Counted from the stretch's first letter, positions 1-7,500 are shown. The stretch: 64,000 nt of DNA from Chryseobacterium sp. GVT01B (GCF_019970045.1 NZ_JAHXYI010000007.1:124001-188000); one strand, 5' to 3'. A program made the numbers and translations. Notes: generated by a model not told the origin, from the letters alone.

Positions 1-2316
1 GATGTTCCCGGTGATTCCGGTTATCATGAAAACAATCTCCTCTCGGTTCCGGGAGTGGGAGCGATAGCTTACAGGCCTTATGTGATGGAGATTCTCAAAG
101 AACTTCAACCACAGGGATGGCCTCCCTTTGGAGCGTTGCTGATGGTTTTGTATGCTATGCAGGATGGCTATATTGATTTTACAGGCCCTTTGAGACATAC
201 CGCTGAGTTTTACAGTGGGGAAGACTTTGAATTCAATGTGGAAAAACAAATTGAATTTCTTGAAAAGATCCAATCACTTCCCAATGTTTATAAGCAGAAA
301 CAAAACAGAATTGTACTGCTGCAGACCTTATTCAGCAATGGTCATAACAGGGTGGCCTCTCTTCATGCGGATATTTATTTAAAGATCTATTATAAACGAC
401 CGCAGGAAATTGCTATCAGTGCAGAAAAACAAGACGAAGGTTCAATAGCTTTAAACAAAGATCTGAGTGCTTTGAATCTGAATGAAAAATTTCCTACAGT
501 ACAATCCATCATTGATGCAATGAAAGGTTTGATCGACGAGCCTGAGCTGGATGATGAGGTGGTAGAAGAAGAAACAACAGCAGATACGGATAAAGATTTC
601 ATCAAAGAATTAATTGAAGAACCAAAAACATTTCAGGTAGGAAGCCTCATCAAAAGAATATGGAGCGGTCTGAAAATTCCTATGCGCCACCTTTCTCCCG
701 GAGAACAACCTATCGGAGGAATTTCTGATATGACCAACAAAGGTGATTTTCACAGGATGCTTCTCTCCGAATTTGCCAATGAAGATGAGGTTTTCATGAA
801 TCGGGTAGCCAATAATGAAGCACTTTATATTCAAAGAGAAATTCCTCCTGAAGAAAATATTTTTGAAAGAATTATTCTCATTGATACTTCCCTCAGAAAT
901 TGGGGAACTCCAAAAGTATTGGCTTTTGCCTCTGCAATTGCTGTTATCAAACATCCGAAAGCCCATTCTGAATGTAAAGTTTTTGCCCTAGGACAGGCAG
1001 GTGTTCCTATTGCCCTTAATAAAGTAGAGGAAGTGGTTGAAAACCTCAATCAGGTGAGTCCGGTTCTGGAAGTTTCCGAAGCGTTGGAACATTTTTTTAA
1101 TCAGGAACATACTGAAAAAGATATTGAAGTGTTCTTCATTACCCATGAGGAGAATATGGAGGATGAAAAAGTGCAGCGGGTAGTTCATCAGAACAGAGAC
1201 AGACTTAAGTTTCTGGTAACTACAACATCAGATGGTGAAATTAATTTTTATAAACATCATAAAGGAGCCAGAAAACATATTCAGAAAATAAAACTTCCAT
1301 TACAGGAGCTTTGGGCCAATCCGCCACAGCAGAAACAGTCCGTTCATAATTTCAATGGAAAGAAAACCGATCTTCCGCAAAATTATCCTGTCTTATTTCC
1401 AACTCCTGTTAATAAGATTGCCAAGTTTTTATATGATGGCGAATTTTTCATTCTTAGTTCTAAAAAACAATTATTGAAGACTTATCTTTCTGATAATTAT
1501 TACGACAAACATTCCTATGATTACTATAAAACACATCATGGCTGTGAAGTTCTGTTTGATAACATTTCCATAAAACCTAAAGGACAGTTTGCCCTTGCAA
1601 AAAACAAGCAGCAGCACTTTATTCTGTGCCAGTATCAGCATGATCAGAAATTAATATCAAAGCTTAACCTTAATACAAGAGAATATTCCGAGCAGAATCT
1701 TACAGGGATGAATATTCCGGAGTCGTACAAACTGATTTATTTTGGACGGAGCTTTTATCTTCATCATCCGGATAATTCTACCCACTATAAAATAAACATG
1801 GAGGGAAATATCTCTGTAGAACCTATTACCGGAAAAGATAAAGAGTTTGAAAAAAATAATATAAAAGCTGAAGCCGAAGTTGCGAAACTGAAGGGAAGCG
1901 GATTGAGAATTATCAATAATTTTAACAAAATAGGAATCAATCAATATGAAAATCTGGTTATTTCCGGACATGAATTGTACAGTTCTTCAGAAAACACACT
2001 GGATTTTTCCAAAAATAAATATGATATTAAAATTTTTGCTGAGCAGAACAAAAATAAATTTACATTTCCCGATGGAAGCGAAATTATTACAGACTCACGG
2101 GGAATGCTGACTTTCCGAAGCAGTAACAAAAGTATCGAAGAATTTTTTATTCCTTCCACAGCTCATGGGTTTCTCTCTTTGGCAACCTATACAGAATTTG
2201 GCGGATCAGAATATTATCTTCCGGAACATGCCTTGTTGAAAGTAAGAACAATGGATGATATGTGTGACAGGTTTTTAAAACCGTTTATAGAACAGATTTT
2301 GGATTATGGAGCTTAG
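1..2316 (+). CDS. vWA / beta-propeller protein of a MoxR-vWA-bpX type ternary conflict system (5' end outside window)
   Basis: The frame is open from base 1, so the gene starts upstream; the GTG at 55 is only the first internal start codon. About 265-420 residues after that GTG lies a von Willebrand A-like fold with the strand ILIDTSLRNWG, a degenerate MIDAS. After it come about 300 residues rich in short beta strands, which I read as a beta-propeller. The gene overlaps the next ORF by 11 bp, indicating translational coupling. The MoxR-vWA-beta-propeller 'ternary' systems described by Aravind and colleagues have this architecture and gene order, and the assignment rests on that resemblance. 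A MoxR ATPase would be expected just upstream, outside the window. Confidence 0.6.
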   Translation, partial: DVPGDSGYHENNLLSVPGVGAIAYRPYVMEILKELQPQGWPPFGALLMVLYAMQDGYIDFTGPLRHTAEFYSGEDFEFNVEKQIEFLEKIQSLPNVYKQKQNRIVLLQTLFSNGHNRVASLHADIYLKIYYKRPQEIAISAEKQDEGSIALNKDLSALNLNEKFPTVQSIIDAMKGLIDEPELDDEVVEEETTADTDKDFIKELIEEPKTFQVGSLIKRIWSGLKIPMRHLSPGEQPIGGISDMTNKGDFHRMLLSEFANEDEVFMNRVANNEALYIQREIPPEENIFERIILIDTSLRNWGTPKVLAFASAIAVIKHPKAHSECKVFALGQAGVPIALNKVEEVVENLNQVSPVLEVSEALEHFFNQEHTEKDIEVFFITHEENMEDEKVQRVVHQNRDRLKFLVTTTSDGEINFYKHHKGARKHIQKIKLPLQELWANPPQQKQSVHNFNGKKTDLPQNYPVLFPTPVNKIAKFLYDGEFFILSSKKQLLKTYLSDNYYDKHSYDYYKTHHGCEVLFDNISIKPKGQFALAKNKQQHFILCQYQHDQKLISKLNLNTREYSEQNLTGMNIPESYKLIYFGRSFYLHHPDNSTHYKINMEGNISVEPITGKDKEFEKNNIKAEAEVAKLKGSGLRIINNFNKIGINQYENLVISGHELYSSSENTLDFSKNKYDIKIFAEQNKNKFTFPDGSEIITDSRGMLTFRSSNKSIEEFFIPSTAHGFLSLATYTEFGGSEYYLPEHALLKVRTMDDMCDRFLKPFIEQILDYGA

Positions 2317-4003
2317 AATAAAACCTTTCCCGAAAAATAATTATCCCAAAAAGGGGCTTTTGATCAGAGGCTCTTCACCTGTGGTATGGCTTCAGGAAAT
2401 GGAAACGCTTGGTATTAATTTAAGCCAGATAAGAACTTATGCAATTCCTGCCAACAGTCCTAATGTGCTGTATGGTTGTTTTCTTGTTTTTAATGATTAT
2501 GCTCCGCAGGAAATAGGTAGAAATGCTTACTTTCAATGTATAGACAACAGGCTTTTCATTCCTGAAAACACTACTTTTTATCCCAAAATAAATACAGAAG
2601 ACTGGGCACAGCTTGATTCCCGCTTTCTGGTTATGCATCCTGAATTCGGACTCGTAAAACTCTCTGAAGAAATCGAATGGATTTCATTAATTCAACAGCC
2701 TGGTATTATAGACGAAAACATCAGAAAACCGCTGAACGGAGTTTCAATTCCTCAAAAAATTGAAAGCTATACCGTTGAAATAGATGATGAAAAAGTAATG
2801 GAAGCTTTACAGCCAAAACAAACCGAAGAAGAATGGATGAATAACCTCCCATTTGACCTTAAAAAAGTGATGGCCGGAAATAAAAAAGAAATAGAAAAGT
2901 ACTTACAATATATTGAAAAATATCCTGAAAGAGCAGTAGAACTGGGTGTTTCGCTTGATGTAATGGGAACTTCCAGAGGTGACGGCTTTGGCAAATTTAC
3001 CTGGCTGGAAGGGTTATTTGGCGGAGGTTCAAGAGGGAAAACCGAAAGTCCCGGAACAAGAAACTTTCGCAGAATATTCTGGGCGGTGATTATTGCGGCA
3101 ATAGTCTTAAAGATAGCATTACCTTCAGATAAAGATAACCCCGGACAGGAAGAAAATACAACCTCTTCCGGAAAAATTGAAAATAATGCTGTGCAAGCTC
3201 CTTCTGATATGATTGCTTTCCAGTCCGGGACCTCAGAAATTGATCTGAAAATAGATTCTATATATCATCAGGAGAGAAAAGAGTTGTCCAAAGAACTGGT
3301 TCACGCCGGGATCATAGAATCCAAAACAAAAGAAGACAAAGAAAATTATAAAAAAGCTGGTGGAAGAGAGGTCAGTGAAATAGGGAGAGATATCGGAAAG
3401 CTTGTGAATAAAGAAAAACAAAGCCGGGATTCTCTTAAAACCATTTATACCCAAAAGATCACAAAGCACCTTGAACAGAAATCTGAAAAGCTGGAACGTA
3501 AAATTTCAGATTCTCTCAAGCAGTATACCAAAGGAAAACCTGTAAACGGGGAAGTCGTAAAATTTCTGTTGAAAAAGAAAAAAGCTTTGATGGCTGATTC
3601 CTTGGGTAAACTTTACGGAACATTGGATATCGTAGACCCTTCTTCAGCTTCCATTGATAAATCAAAAGTGAAAGCTGTGGGGAAGGAAGGAATTCCATTG
3701 GATAAAAAAGCCCCGGTTTCAGATATTATGTATATGGTTATCCTGATGATTGCAGGAGTAGGATTGTATTTGTTCTTGTTTAAAAATAAATCGTTAAACC
3801 TTGGTGGCGATAACGTACCTGCTTGGGTGAAATTTATTTTAATAGCAATTCTTGTGGCGATGCTGGTATACTTATTTTATCCGTTGGTAAAAATGTTTGG
3901 CTATAACTGGTTTGTATGGGGGCTGGTGATCTGTGTGATGCTGCTTCTTTACCGTTTGTTCAGAGAAGATAAAACCATTTTAAAATCCGATGATGATGAA
4001 TAA
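2306..4003 (+). CDS. bpX-system membrane protein with N-terminal effector-like domain
   Basis: The protein has 565 aa. The N-terminal roughly 200 residues form a compact soluble domain beginning with a strand-rich stretch (RIKPFPKN, KKGLLIRG), which resembles the small bpX-type domains of MoxR-vWA ternary systems. One hydrophobic segment lies near 258-272, then a long charged helical region (about 310-450, probable coiled coil), then three hydrophobic segments near 472-490, 507-527 and 535-552. The start overlaps the upstream gene by 11 bp and the end overlaps the next gene by 14 bp, so the three are probably one translationally coupled unit. The membrane anchoring is clear; the function and exact bpX subtype are inferred. 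Confidence 0.5.
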   Translation: MELRIKPFPKNNYPKKGLLIRGSSPVVWLQEMETLGINLSQIRTYAIPANSPNVLYGCFLVFNDYAPQEIGRNAYFQCIDNRLFIPENTTFYPKINTEDWAQLDSRFLVMHPEFGLVKLSEEIEWISLIQQPGIIDENIRKPLNGVSIPQKIESYTVEIDDEKVMEALQPKQTEEEWMNNLPFDLKKVMAGNKKEIEKYLQYIEKYPERAVELGVSLDVMGTSRGDGFGKFTWLEGLFGGGSRGKTESPGTRNFRRIFWAVIIAAIVLKIALPSDKDNPGQEENTTSSGKIENNAVQAPSDMIAFQSGTSEIDLKIDSIYHQERKELSKELVHAGIIESKTKEDKENYKKAGGREVSEIGRDIGKLVNKEKQSRDSLKTIYTQKITKHLEQKSEKLERKISDSLKQYTKGKPVNGEVVKFLLKKKKALMADSLGKLYGTLDIVDPSSASIDKSKVKAVGKEGIPLDKKAPVSDIMYMVILMIAGVGLYLFLFKNKSLNLGGDNVPAWVKFILIAILVAMLVYLFYPLVKMFGYNWFVWGLVICVMLLLYRLFREDKTILKSDDDE

Positions 4004-5018
4004 ACAGAAATTTATAGACAAATTTATGGCAGCATTTGTACTGCTGGCCATATTTAAGGTCATCGGAATCTTTGCCCAGCTATTCCATGAAAGCTTCTGG
4101 AGCGTGGTCGGAACATTAGGAATCTTCCTAATTATAGCCTTTATTATCCTTCTTGTGATCAGATCCTTAAAAGATAAAGAACAGAACAACAGAAATTCAA
4201 CAGGAAGAAAAGGCAGTGGAAGCAGTAATTTTTATCTGGAAAACTCACTTTTTGACAGAATCCGTAGCAAATACGAAGAACTCGCCGAAAAATATATTGC
4301 GGAAAACGATTATAAAAAAGCAGCAAGAGTCTATATGAATTTGTTGCAGGATAATTACAGAGGTGCAAAAACACTTGAAAATGGCGGGTTCTATAATGAA
4401 GCAGCTGTAGTATACCTTAAGAAACTGAACAATAAATCCGATGCAGCAGTTTGCTATGAAAAGGCAAAGCAATACAAAAAGGCAATTGACCTTTATAAAG
4501 ATATGGAGCAGAAAGAAAAAGTAGGTGATCTCTATAAAGAAATCAACGATCTTAAAAATGCCCACCATTATTATCAAATAGTTGCAGATGACTATACAAT
4601 CAATAACCAGATGGTAAAAGCTTCCCTGATATACCGTAAAAAAATGGAAAAAGCTGAAGAGGCACAAAAAGTACTGCTGAAAGGATGGGAAGAAGACAGA
4701 GACGCTTTCAATTGTTTGAATAACTATTTTGCCAATATTTTTGATGTTAAAAAACTGGAATCTGAAATACAGCATTTATATCAGAAAACTCCGGCTCACA
4801 AAAAGATCACTTATCTGGAGGCTCTGAAATATGAATTTAGAAAAGATCCGAAATTACATACCGTCACAAGAAATATAGCCTACGAAATCATTTCTGAAAA
4901 AGTTGCTACCCGTTCAGAAATTGTCAACGAACTGAAATACTTTAATCCCGATGATGAAGTGATTCTGAAAGACATTTCCAGATTTAAAACCGGAAGAAAT
5001 AAAATGTTTAGGAATTAA
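3990..5018 (+). CDS. Membrane-anchored TPR protein of the ternary system
   Basis: The protein has 342 aa. Two hydrophobic segments (about 7-28 and 38-58) are followed by a helical repeat region (about 85-230) with TPR-like units such as AARVYMNLLQ, AVCYEKAKQYKKAIDLYKDM and KNAHHYYQIVADDY. The start is a run of three ATG codons overlapping the previous gene by 14 bp, so any of them could be used. TPR partners are common in MoxR-vWA conflict operons and probably assemble the complex at the inner membrane. It is the last gene of the operon; no clear terminator follows directly. Confidence 0.55.
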   Translation: MMMNKQKFIDKFMAAFVLLAIFKVIGIFAQLFHESFWSVVGTLGIFLIIAFIILLVIRSLKDKEQNNRNSTGRKGSGSSNFYLENSLFDRIRSKYEELAEKYIAENDYKKAARVYMNLLQDNYRGAKTLENGGFYNEAAVVYLKKLNNKSDAAVCYEKAKQYKKAIDLYKDMEQKEKVGDLYKEINDLKNAHHYYQIVADDYTINNQMVKASLIYRKKMEKAEEAQKVLLKGWEEDRDAFNCLNNYFANIFDVKKLESEIQHLYQKTPAHKKITYLEALKYEFRKDPKLHTVTRNIAYEIISEKVATRSEIVNELKYFNPDDEVILKDISRFKTGRNKMFRN

Positions 5019-5262
5019 ATATTTAAAAATTGAAGAATTTAAAAATTAAAAGAAAAATTTTGCTTCATTAAATCAATGTAATTATTTGCATTATTCAGAA
5101 CAATATTATTAGCGGTATTAAATTTTATCGCAGATAAAATCCTCGCGCCTTAAAGCATATTTTTTTAATATTATTTTGCGCCTTTGCGTATCTAAAACCT
5201 TCCAGAGATCGTGACAATTATAAAATAATAATAAAAAAGATTTATCTTTGCCCCAGAAAATT
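5019..5262. repeat. Intergenic spacer holding half of a dispersed REP-like element
   Basis: Bases 5109-5191 closely match 39104-39183, sharing the block ATTAAATTTTATCG, then GATAAAATCCT and a GCGCCTTTGCGT end. Here only the right arm is present; the copy near 39 kb has both arms. Confidence 0.7.
5228..5262 (+). promoter_or_regulatory. Promoter for the small ORF at 5263
   Basis: TATCTTTG at about 5243-5250 fits the Bacteroidota -7 consensus TAnnTTTG and lies about a dozen bases before the ATG at 5263. Confidence 0.55.
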
Positions 5263-5391
5263 ATGACAATACAAAGAGCACATATCAATGCAGAACTATT
5301 CGGAAGTCCTTCTAATAAAGGATTATTCGGGTATGATGAGATGATATGGAATGAGGCGAAATGTGCTGACTTTGGAAATTATTTACTGTAA
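5263..5391 (+). CDS. Small hypothetical protein (42 aa) with its own promoter and terminator
   Basis: The ATG-initiated ORF encodes 42 residues, including AELFGSPSNKGLFGYDEMIW. It has a good TAnnTTTG promoter immediately upstream and a strong intrinsic terminator 31 bp downstream, so a discrete transcript of about 200 nt is likely. The ORF was too short for routine calling. I recognise no family. The transcript could instead be a small RNA that happens to contain an ORF. A second small ORF with similar layout sits at 5779. Confidence 0.45.
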   Translation: MTIQRAHINAELFGSPSNKGLFGYDEMIWNEAKCADFGNYLL

Positions 5392-5421
5392 ACTTGTAAA
5401 AAATTAATCAAAATACAACAG

Positions 5422-5456
5422 AAACGCCTCGGAAAACCGAGGCGTTTTTTGTTTTT
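5422..5456 (+). terminator. Intrinsic terminator after the 42-aa ORF
   Basis: The stem AACGCCTCGG / CCGAGGCGTT closes on a short AAAA-type loop and is followed by a T-rich tract. Confidence 0.85.
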
Positions 5457-5459
5457 TAG

Positions 5460-5715
5460 GTCAGAAATTATTTAGAATGAAAAAAAATAACCATAAACAT
5501 GAAAATTTTTTAATTAACAATGAAACTTTAATACGATAAAATAGAGTGATAAGCAACCCGGTGAGAGACAGTCATTTAGGTATTTAAGATATCTGCAAAA
5601 TATTGCGGACAGAAATTCTCTATTCCAAAAATAAGACGTAATTAATTGGTTGTCAATGATTTGAATTGAAAATTTATTTGCGGATTCCAAAAATTCATAT
5701 TTACTTTGCAACCGA
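5460..5715. other. AT-rich intergenic spacer
   Basis: No convincing gene was seen. A minus-strand ORF of 65 codons here has no family resemblance or start signal. TTACTTTG near 5701-5708 may be the -7 element for the downstream small transcript. Confidence 0.5.
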
Positions 5716-5778
5716 AAATTGAAAGCAACAGGTTTTCAGGATTCAATTAAAAATAATTTAGAAACAAACAAAAATAAA

Positions 5779-5904
5779 ATGAAACAGTTACACAACATAT
5801 TCAATCAATATTCAAGACTATTCGGACATGAGCCGGCAGGAGTTCTGTGTATTCTTGATAGTGAAATTGTGGATGAAAGGTGCTTATATACGTGGGTCAG
5901 CTAA
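5779..5904 (+). CDS. Small hypothetical protein (41 aa) just before the tRNA array
   Basis: The ATG at 5779 opens a 41-residue ORF containing RLFGHEPAGVLCILDSEIV. The reading frame is open further upstream, but this ATG fits a short peptide better. A -7-like TTACTTTG precedes it by about 70 bases and a strong terminator follows at 5932. The pattern (LFG, then G, then acidic) faintly resembles the 42-aa ORF at 5263, but similarity is too weak to claim homology. Function unknown. Confidence 0.35.
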   Translation: MKQLHNIFNQYSRLFGHEPAGVLCILDSEIVDERCLYTWVS

Positions 5905-5929
5905 TGATCTCTTACGTTTAAAAATATGA

Positions 5930-5958
5930 AGCGCCTCCCGAAAAGAGGCGCTTTTTTT
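5930..5958 (+). terminator. Intrinsic terminator before the tRNA array
   Basis: The stem AAGCGCCTC / GAGGCGCTT with loop CCGAAAA is followed by seven T residues. It separates the small ORF from the first tRNA at 5961. Confidence 0.85.
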
Positions 5959-5960
5959 AT

Positions 5961-6033
5961 GGTTTCTTTAGCTTATTTGGTAAAGCGCCGGTCTGTGGAA
6001 CCGGAGAACAGGGTTCGATTCCCGGGGATACCC
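5961..6033 (+). tRNA. tRNA-His (GTG)
   Basis: Anticodon stem CCGGT/ACCGG holds loop CTGTGGA. The acceptor GGTTTCT / GGATACC has one mismatch, the T arm is present, and position 73 is C as expected for His. First gene of the array. Confidence 0.8.
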
Positions 6034-6042
6034 AAAATATAA

Positions 6043-6116
6043 AATCTCATAGCTCAATTGGTTAGAGCATCGACCTGATACGTCGAAGGTTGAAGGTTCG
6101 ATTCCTTCTGGGATTA
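6043..6116 (+). tRNA. tRNA-Ile (GAT), copy 1
   Basis: Acceptor AATCTCA / TGGGATT pairs (one G-U), anticodon stem TCGAC/GTCGA, loop CTGATAC, T arm GAAGG/CCTTC, discriminator A. An A1-U72 first pair is unusual for a housekeeping tRNA-Ile. Confidence 0.85.
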
Positions 6117-6120
6117 CAAA

Positions 6121-6189
6121 AATGTGAATTGTAAATTAAAAATTGACAAGCGAAGCGAATTGATTATTGACGATTCACAAAATTAAAAC
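6121..6189. repeat. Dispersed palindromic spacer related to the 102-bp repeat
   Basis: GTGAATTGT at the left and ACGATTCAC at the right form an imperfect palindrome. The block AAAAATTGACAAGCGAAGCG is shared with the tandem repeat units at 29708-30210. Confidence 0.65.
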
Positions 6190-6263
6190 AATCTCATAGC
6201 TCAAATGGTTAGAGCACCGGTCTTTTAAACCGGGGGTTGAAAGTTCAAATCTTTCTGGGATTA
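6190..6263 (+). tRNA. tRNA-Lys (TTT)
   Basis: Anticodon stem CCGGT/ACCGG with loop CTTTTAA, T arm GAAAG/CTTTC. The acceptor arm AATCTCA / TGGGATT is identical to that of the Ile gene at 6043, suggesting duplication and re-specification within the array. Confidence 0.85.
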
Positions 6264-6270
6264 CAAAAAA

Positions 6271-6344
6271 GGTTCCGTAGCTCAACTGGATAGAGCATGG
6301 GTTTTCTAAACCCAGGGTTAGAGGTTCGAATCCTCTCGGAATCA
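6271..6344 (+). tRNA. tRNA-Arg (TCT)
   Basis: Acceptor GGTTCCG / CGGAATC, anticodon stem TGGGT/ACCCA with loop TTTCTAA, T arm AGAGG/CCTCT, discriminator A. Confidence 0.87.
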
Positions 6345-6350
6345 CAAAAA

Positions 6351-6409
6351 GGTTCATGGAAAATTTCCTATCCGGCTGTCTCCCGGAAAAGAAACAGAAG
6401 TGAACCCCA
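6351..6409 (+). tRNA. Minimal tRNA-Asp-like gene (GTC) lacking a T arm
   Basis: A 7-bp acceptor GGTTCAT / GTGAACC (one wobble) encloses a tiny D-arm-like hairpin (GGAA-AAT-TTCC) and a perfect anticodon arm TCCGG-CTGTCTC-CCGGA with anticodon GTC. Only about 12 bases lie between the anticodon stem and the 3' acceptor strand, so no T arm fits. CCA is encoded. It lies in normal array spacing. It could be a decayed gene or an armless tRNA mimic. Confidence 0.45.
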
Positions 6410-6412
6410 AAG

Positions 6413-6484
6413 CTGGAAAGATAACGGTGGTTGTTTACCCGTCTTGGACGCGGGAGGTCGCAAGTTCGAATCTTGCTTTCCAGA
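6413..6484 (+). tRNA. tRNA-Pro (TGG)
   Basis: Acceptor CTGGAAA / TTTCCAG is perfect, anticodon stem CCCGT/GCGGG with loop CTTGGAC, T arm GCAAG/CTTGC, discriminator A. Confidence 0.87.
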
Positions 6485-6490
6485 CAATTT

Positions 6491-6562
6491 GTTCCATTAG
6501 CATAGTGGTAAGTGCGTTCGGCTTTCTACCGAACGACAAGGGTTCGATCCCCTTATGGAATA
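6491..6562 (+). tRNA. tRNA-Glu (TTC), copy 1
   Basis: Acceptor GTTCCAT / ATGGAAT, anticodon stem TTCGG/CCGAA with loop CTTTCTA, T arm AAGGG/CCCTT. Confidence 0.88.
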
Positions 6563-6567
6563 CAAAT

Positions 6568-6641
6568 GATTTCGTAGCTCAAGTGGTTAGAGTGTCGGTC
6601 TGATACACCGAAGGTTGAAGGTTCGAGTCCTTCCGGAATTA
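6568..6641 (+). tRNA. tRNA-Ile (GAT), copy 2
   Basis: Acceptor GATTTCG / CGGAATT with wobbles, anticodon stem TCGGT/ACCGA with loop CTGATAC, T arm GAAGG/CCTTC. Sequence differs clearly from copy 1 at 6043. Confidence 0.86.
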
Positions 6642-6645
6642 CAAT

Positions 6646-6717
6646 GATTTTGTAGCTCAATGGCAGAGCACCGGTCTGTTAAACCGGAAGTTGAAAGTTC
6701 GAGTCTTTCCAAAATCG
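6646..6717 (+). tRNA. tRNA-Asn (GTT)
   Basis: Acceptor GATTTTG / CAAAATC is perfect, anticodon stem CCGGT/ACCGG with loop CTGTTAA, T arm GAAAG/CTTTC, discriminator G as expected for Asn. Confidence 0.88.
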
Positions 6718-6743
6718 CAGGTAACTAATTGTTAATTGTTTCA

Positions 6744-6822
6744 GGAGAAAAAGTAAAAGTTTGTCGAGAGCAGAAGATCTTTACGCCAAATACGAAAATA
6801 CAGACAGGCTTTTCTTCTCTCC
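6744..6822 (+). ncRNA. Hairpin RNA element R1
   Basis: A long imperfect stem (GGAGA..AAAAG..TTGTC with GACAGGCTTTT..TCTCC) encloses the conserved 5'-loop block GAGAGCAGAAGATCTTTA. First of five copies scattered between tRNA genes. The stem ending in GTC/GAC recalls the closing stem of Y RNAs, but this is only a resemblance. Confidence 0.55.
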
Positions 6823-6865
6823 GGATTAATTAAAAATTAAGAATATCATTTATAAATTTTTAGGT

Positions 6866-6930
6866 AAAAATAAAGTTTGTCAAGCGCAGAAGTTCTTATA
6901 TCAAACAATTTTAGACAGACTTTATTTTTT
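6866..6930 (+). ncRNA. Hairpin RNA element R2
   Basis: Stem AAAATAAAGTTTGTC with GACAGACTTTATTTT pairs almost fully. The block after GTC is AAGCGCAGAAGTTCTTA, the most diverged copy. It ends in a T run. Confidence 0.55.
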
Positions 6931-6936
6931 TAATCT

Positions 6937-7018
6937 GATGGTTCGCCGAAGTGAAAGAGTCGGGGCGGTCTGCAAAACCGTTGTGTAAACTGAGTGGGTT
7001 TGAATCCCATAACCATCT
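6937..7018 (+). tRNA. tRNA-Cys (GCA) with a long variable arm and tRNA-Tyr-like body
   Basis: Acceptor GATGGTT / AACCATC is perfect. The D-arm segment GCCGAAGTGAAAGAGTCGGGGC and the extended variable region closely match the tRNA-Tyr gene at 7176, but the loop CTGCAAA gives anticodon GCA and position 73 is T, the Cys identity base. The length of 82 nt is class II, whereas bacterial tRNA-Cys is normally class I. Confidence 0.7.
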
Positions 7019-7084
7019 CAATGTAAAAATATAGGAGATATAAGAATCTTTTATCATCTATAGCAAAGAATATCCTTTATTAAT

Positions 7085-7156
7085 AAAAGAAAAAGGCTGT
7101 CGAGCGCAGAAGATCTTTAATTAAACATTCAATAAAGACAGACCTTTTCTTTTTTA
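7085..7156 (+). ncRNA. Hairpin RNA element R3
   Basis: AAAGAAAAAGGCTGTC pairs with GACAGACCTTTTCTTT apart from one bulge. The conserved block GAGCGCAGAAGATCTTTA follows the 5' strand. It ends in a T tract just upstream of tRNA-Tyr. Confidence 0.55.
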
Positions 7157-7175
7157 AGGAAAAAATGAAAAATCC

Positions 7176-7262
7176 GGAAGTACGCCGAAGTTGGAGAGTC
7201 GGGGCAGACTGTAAATCTGTTGCTTCATAGCTGAGTAGGTTCGAATCCTACTACTTCCACCA
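7176..7262 (+). tRNA. tRNA-Tyr (GTA)
   Basis: Acceptor GGAAGTA / TACTTCC is perfect, loop CTGTAAA, long variable arm, T arm GTAGG/CCTAC, and CCA is encoded (7260-7262). Confidence 0.9.
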
Positions 7263-7263
7263 A

Positions 7264-7334
7264 CCACTGATAATGTAATGGCAGCATGCAGGAAATGTAC
7301 TCTTGTTGTTCAGGTTCGATTCCTGGTCAGTGGG
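7264..7334 (+). tRNA. Aberrant tRNA-Thr-like gene (TGT?)
   Basis: Acceptor CCACTGA / TCAGTGG is perfect and the D arm is identical to that of the Trp gene at 8325 (TAATGTAATGGCAGCAT). The anticodon stem CAGGA/TCTTG holds loop AATGTAC, so position 33 would be A, not the near-universal U. The anticodon read as TGT is therefore uncertain. It may be non-functional in decoding. Confidence 0.5.
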
Positions 7335-7339
7335 TTAAC

Positions 7340-7411
7340 GCTCTATTCGTCTAACGGTGAGGACGCCTGCCTTTCGAGCAGAAAACAAGGGTTCGATTCC
7401 CTTATAGAGTA
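7340..7411 (+). tRNA. tRNA-Glu (TTC), copy 2
   Basis: Acceptor GCTCTAT / ATAGAGT, anticodon loop CTTTCGA on stem CTGC/GCAG, T arm AAGGG/CCCTT. Confidence 0.84.
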
Positions 7412-7415
7412 CTGG

Positions 7416-7500
7416 ATGTGAATAGCTGGTCAATAATGAATTGATATAATACCATGAAAGTTCAGATTTTTAAAAAAAATTGGCCAGTTACCATTCACAC
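7416..7500. repeat. Long palindromic spacer in the tRNA array
   Basis: GTGAATAGCTGGTCAAT at the left pairs with ATTGGCCAG..ATTCAC at the right. The enclosed about 40 bases show no gene. Confidence 0.6.

Noticed and set aside
4245..4775. 176-codon hydrophobic minus-strand ORF
   Set aside because: Antisense to the TPR gene; its Phe/Ile/Cys-rich translation is typical of AT-rich shadow frames.
6175..6603. Short ORFs of 60-67 codons over the tRNA genes
   Set aside because: They are translations of tRNA sequence.
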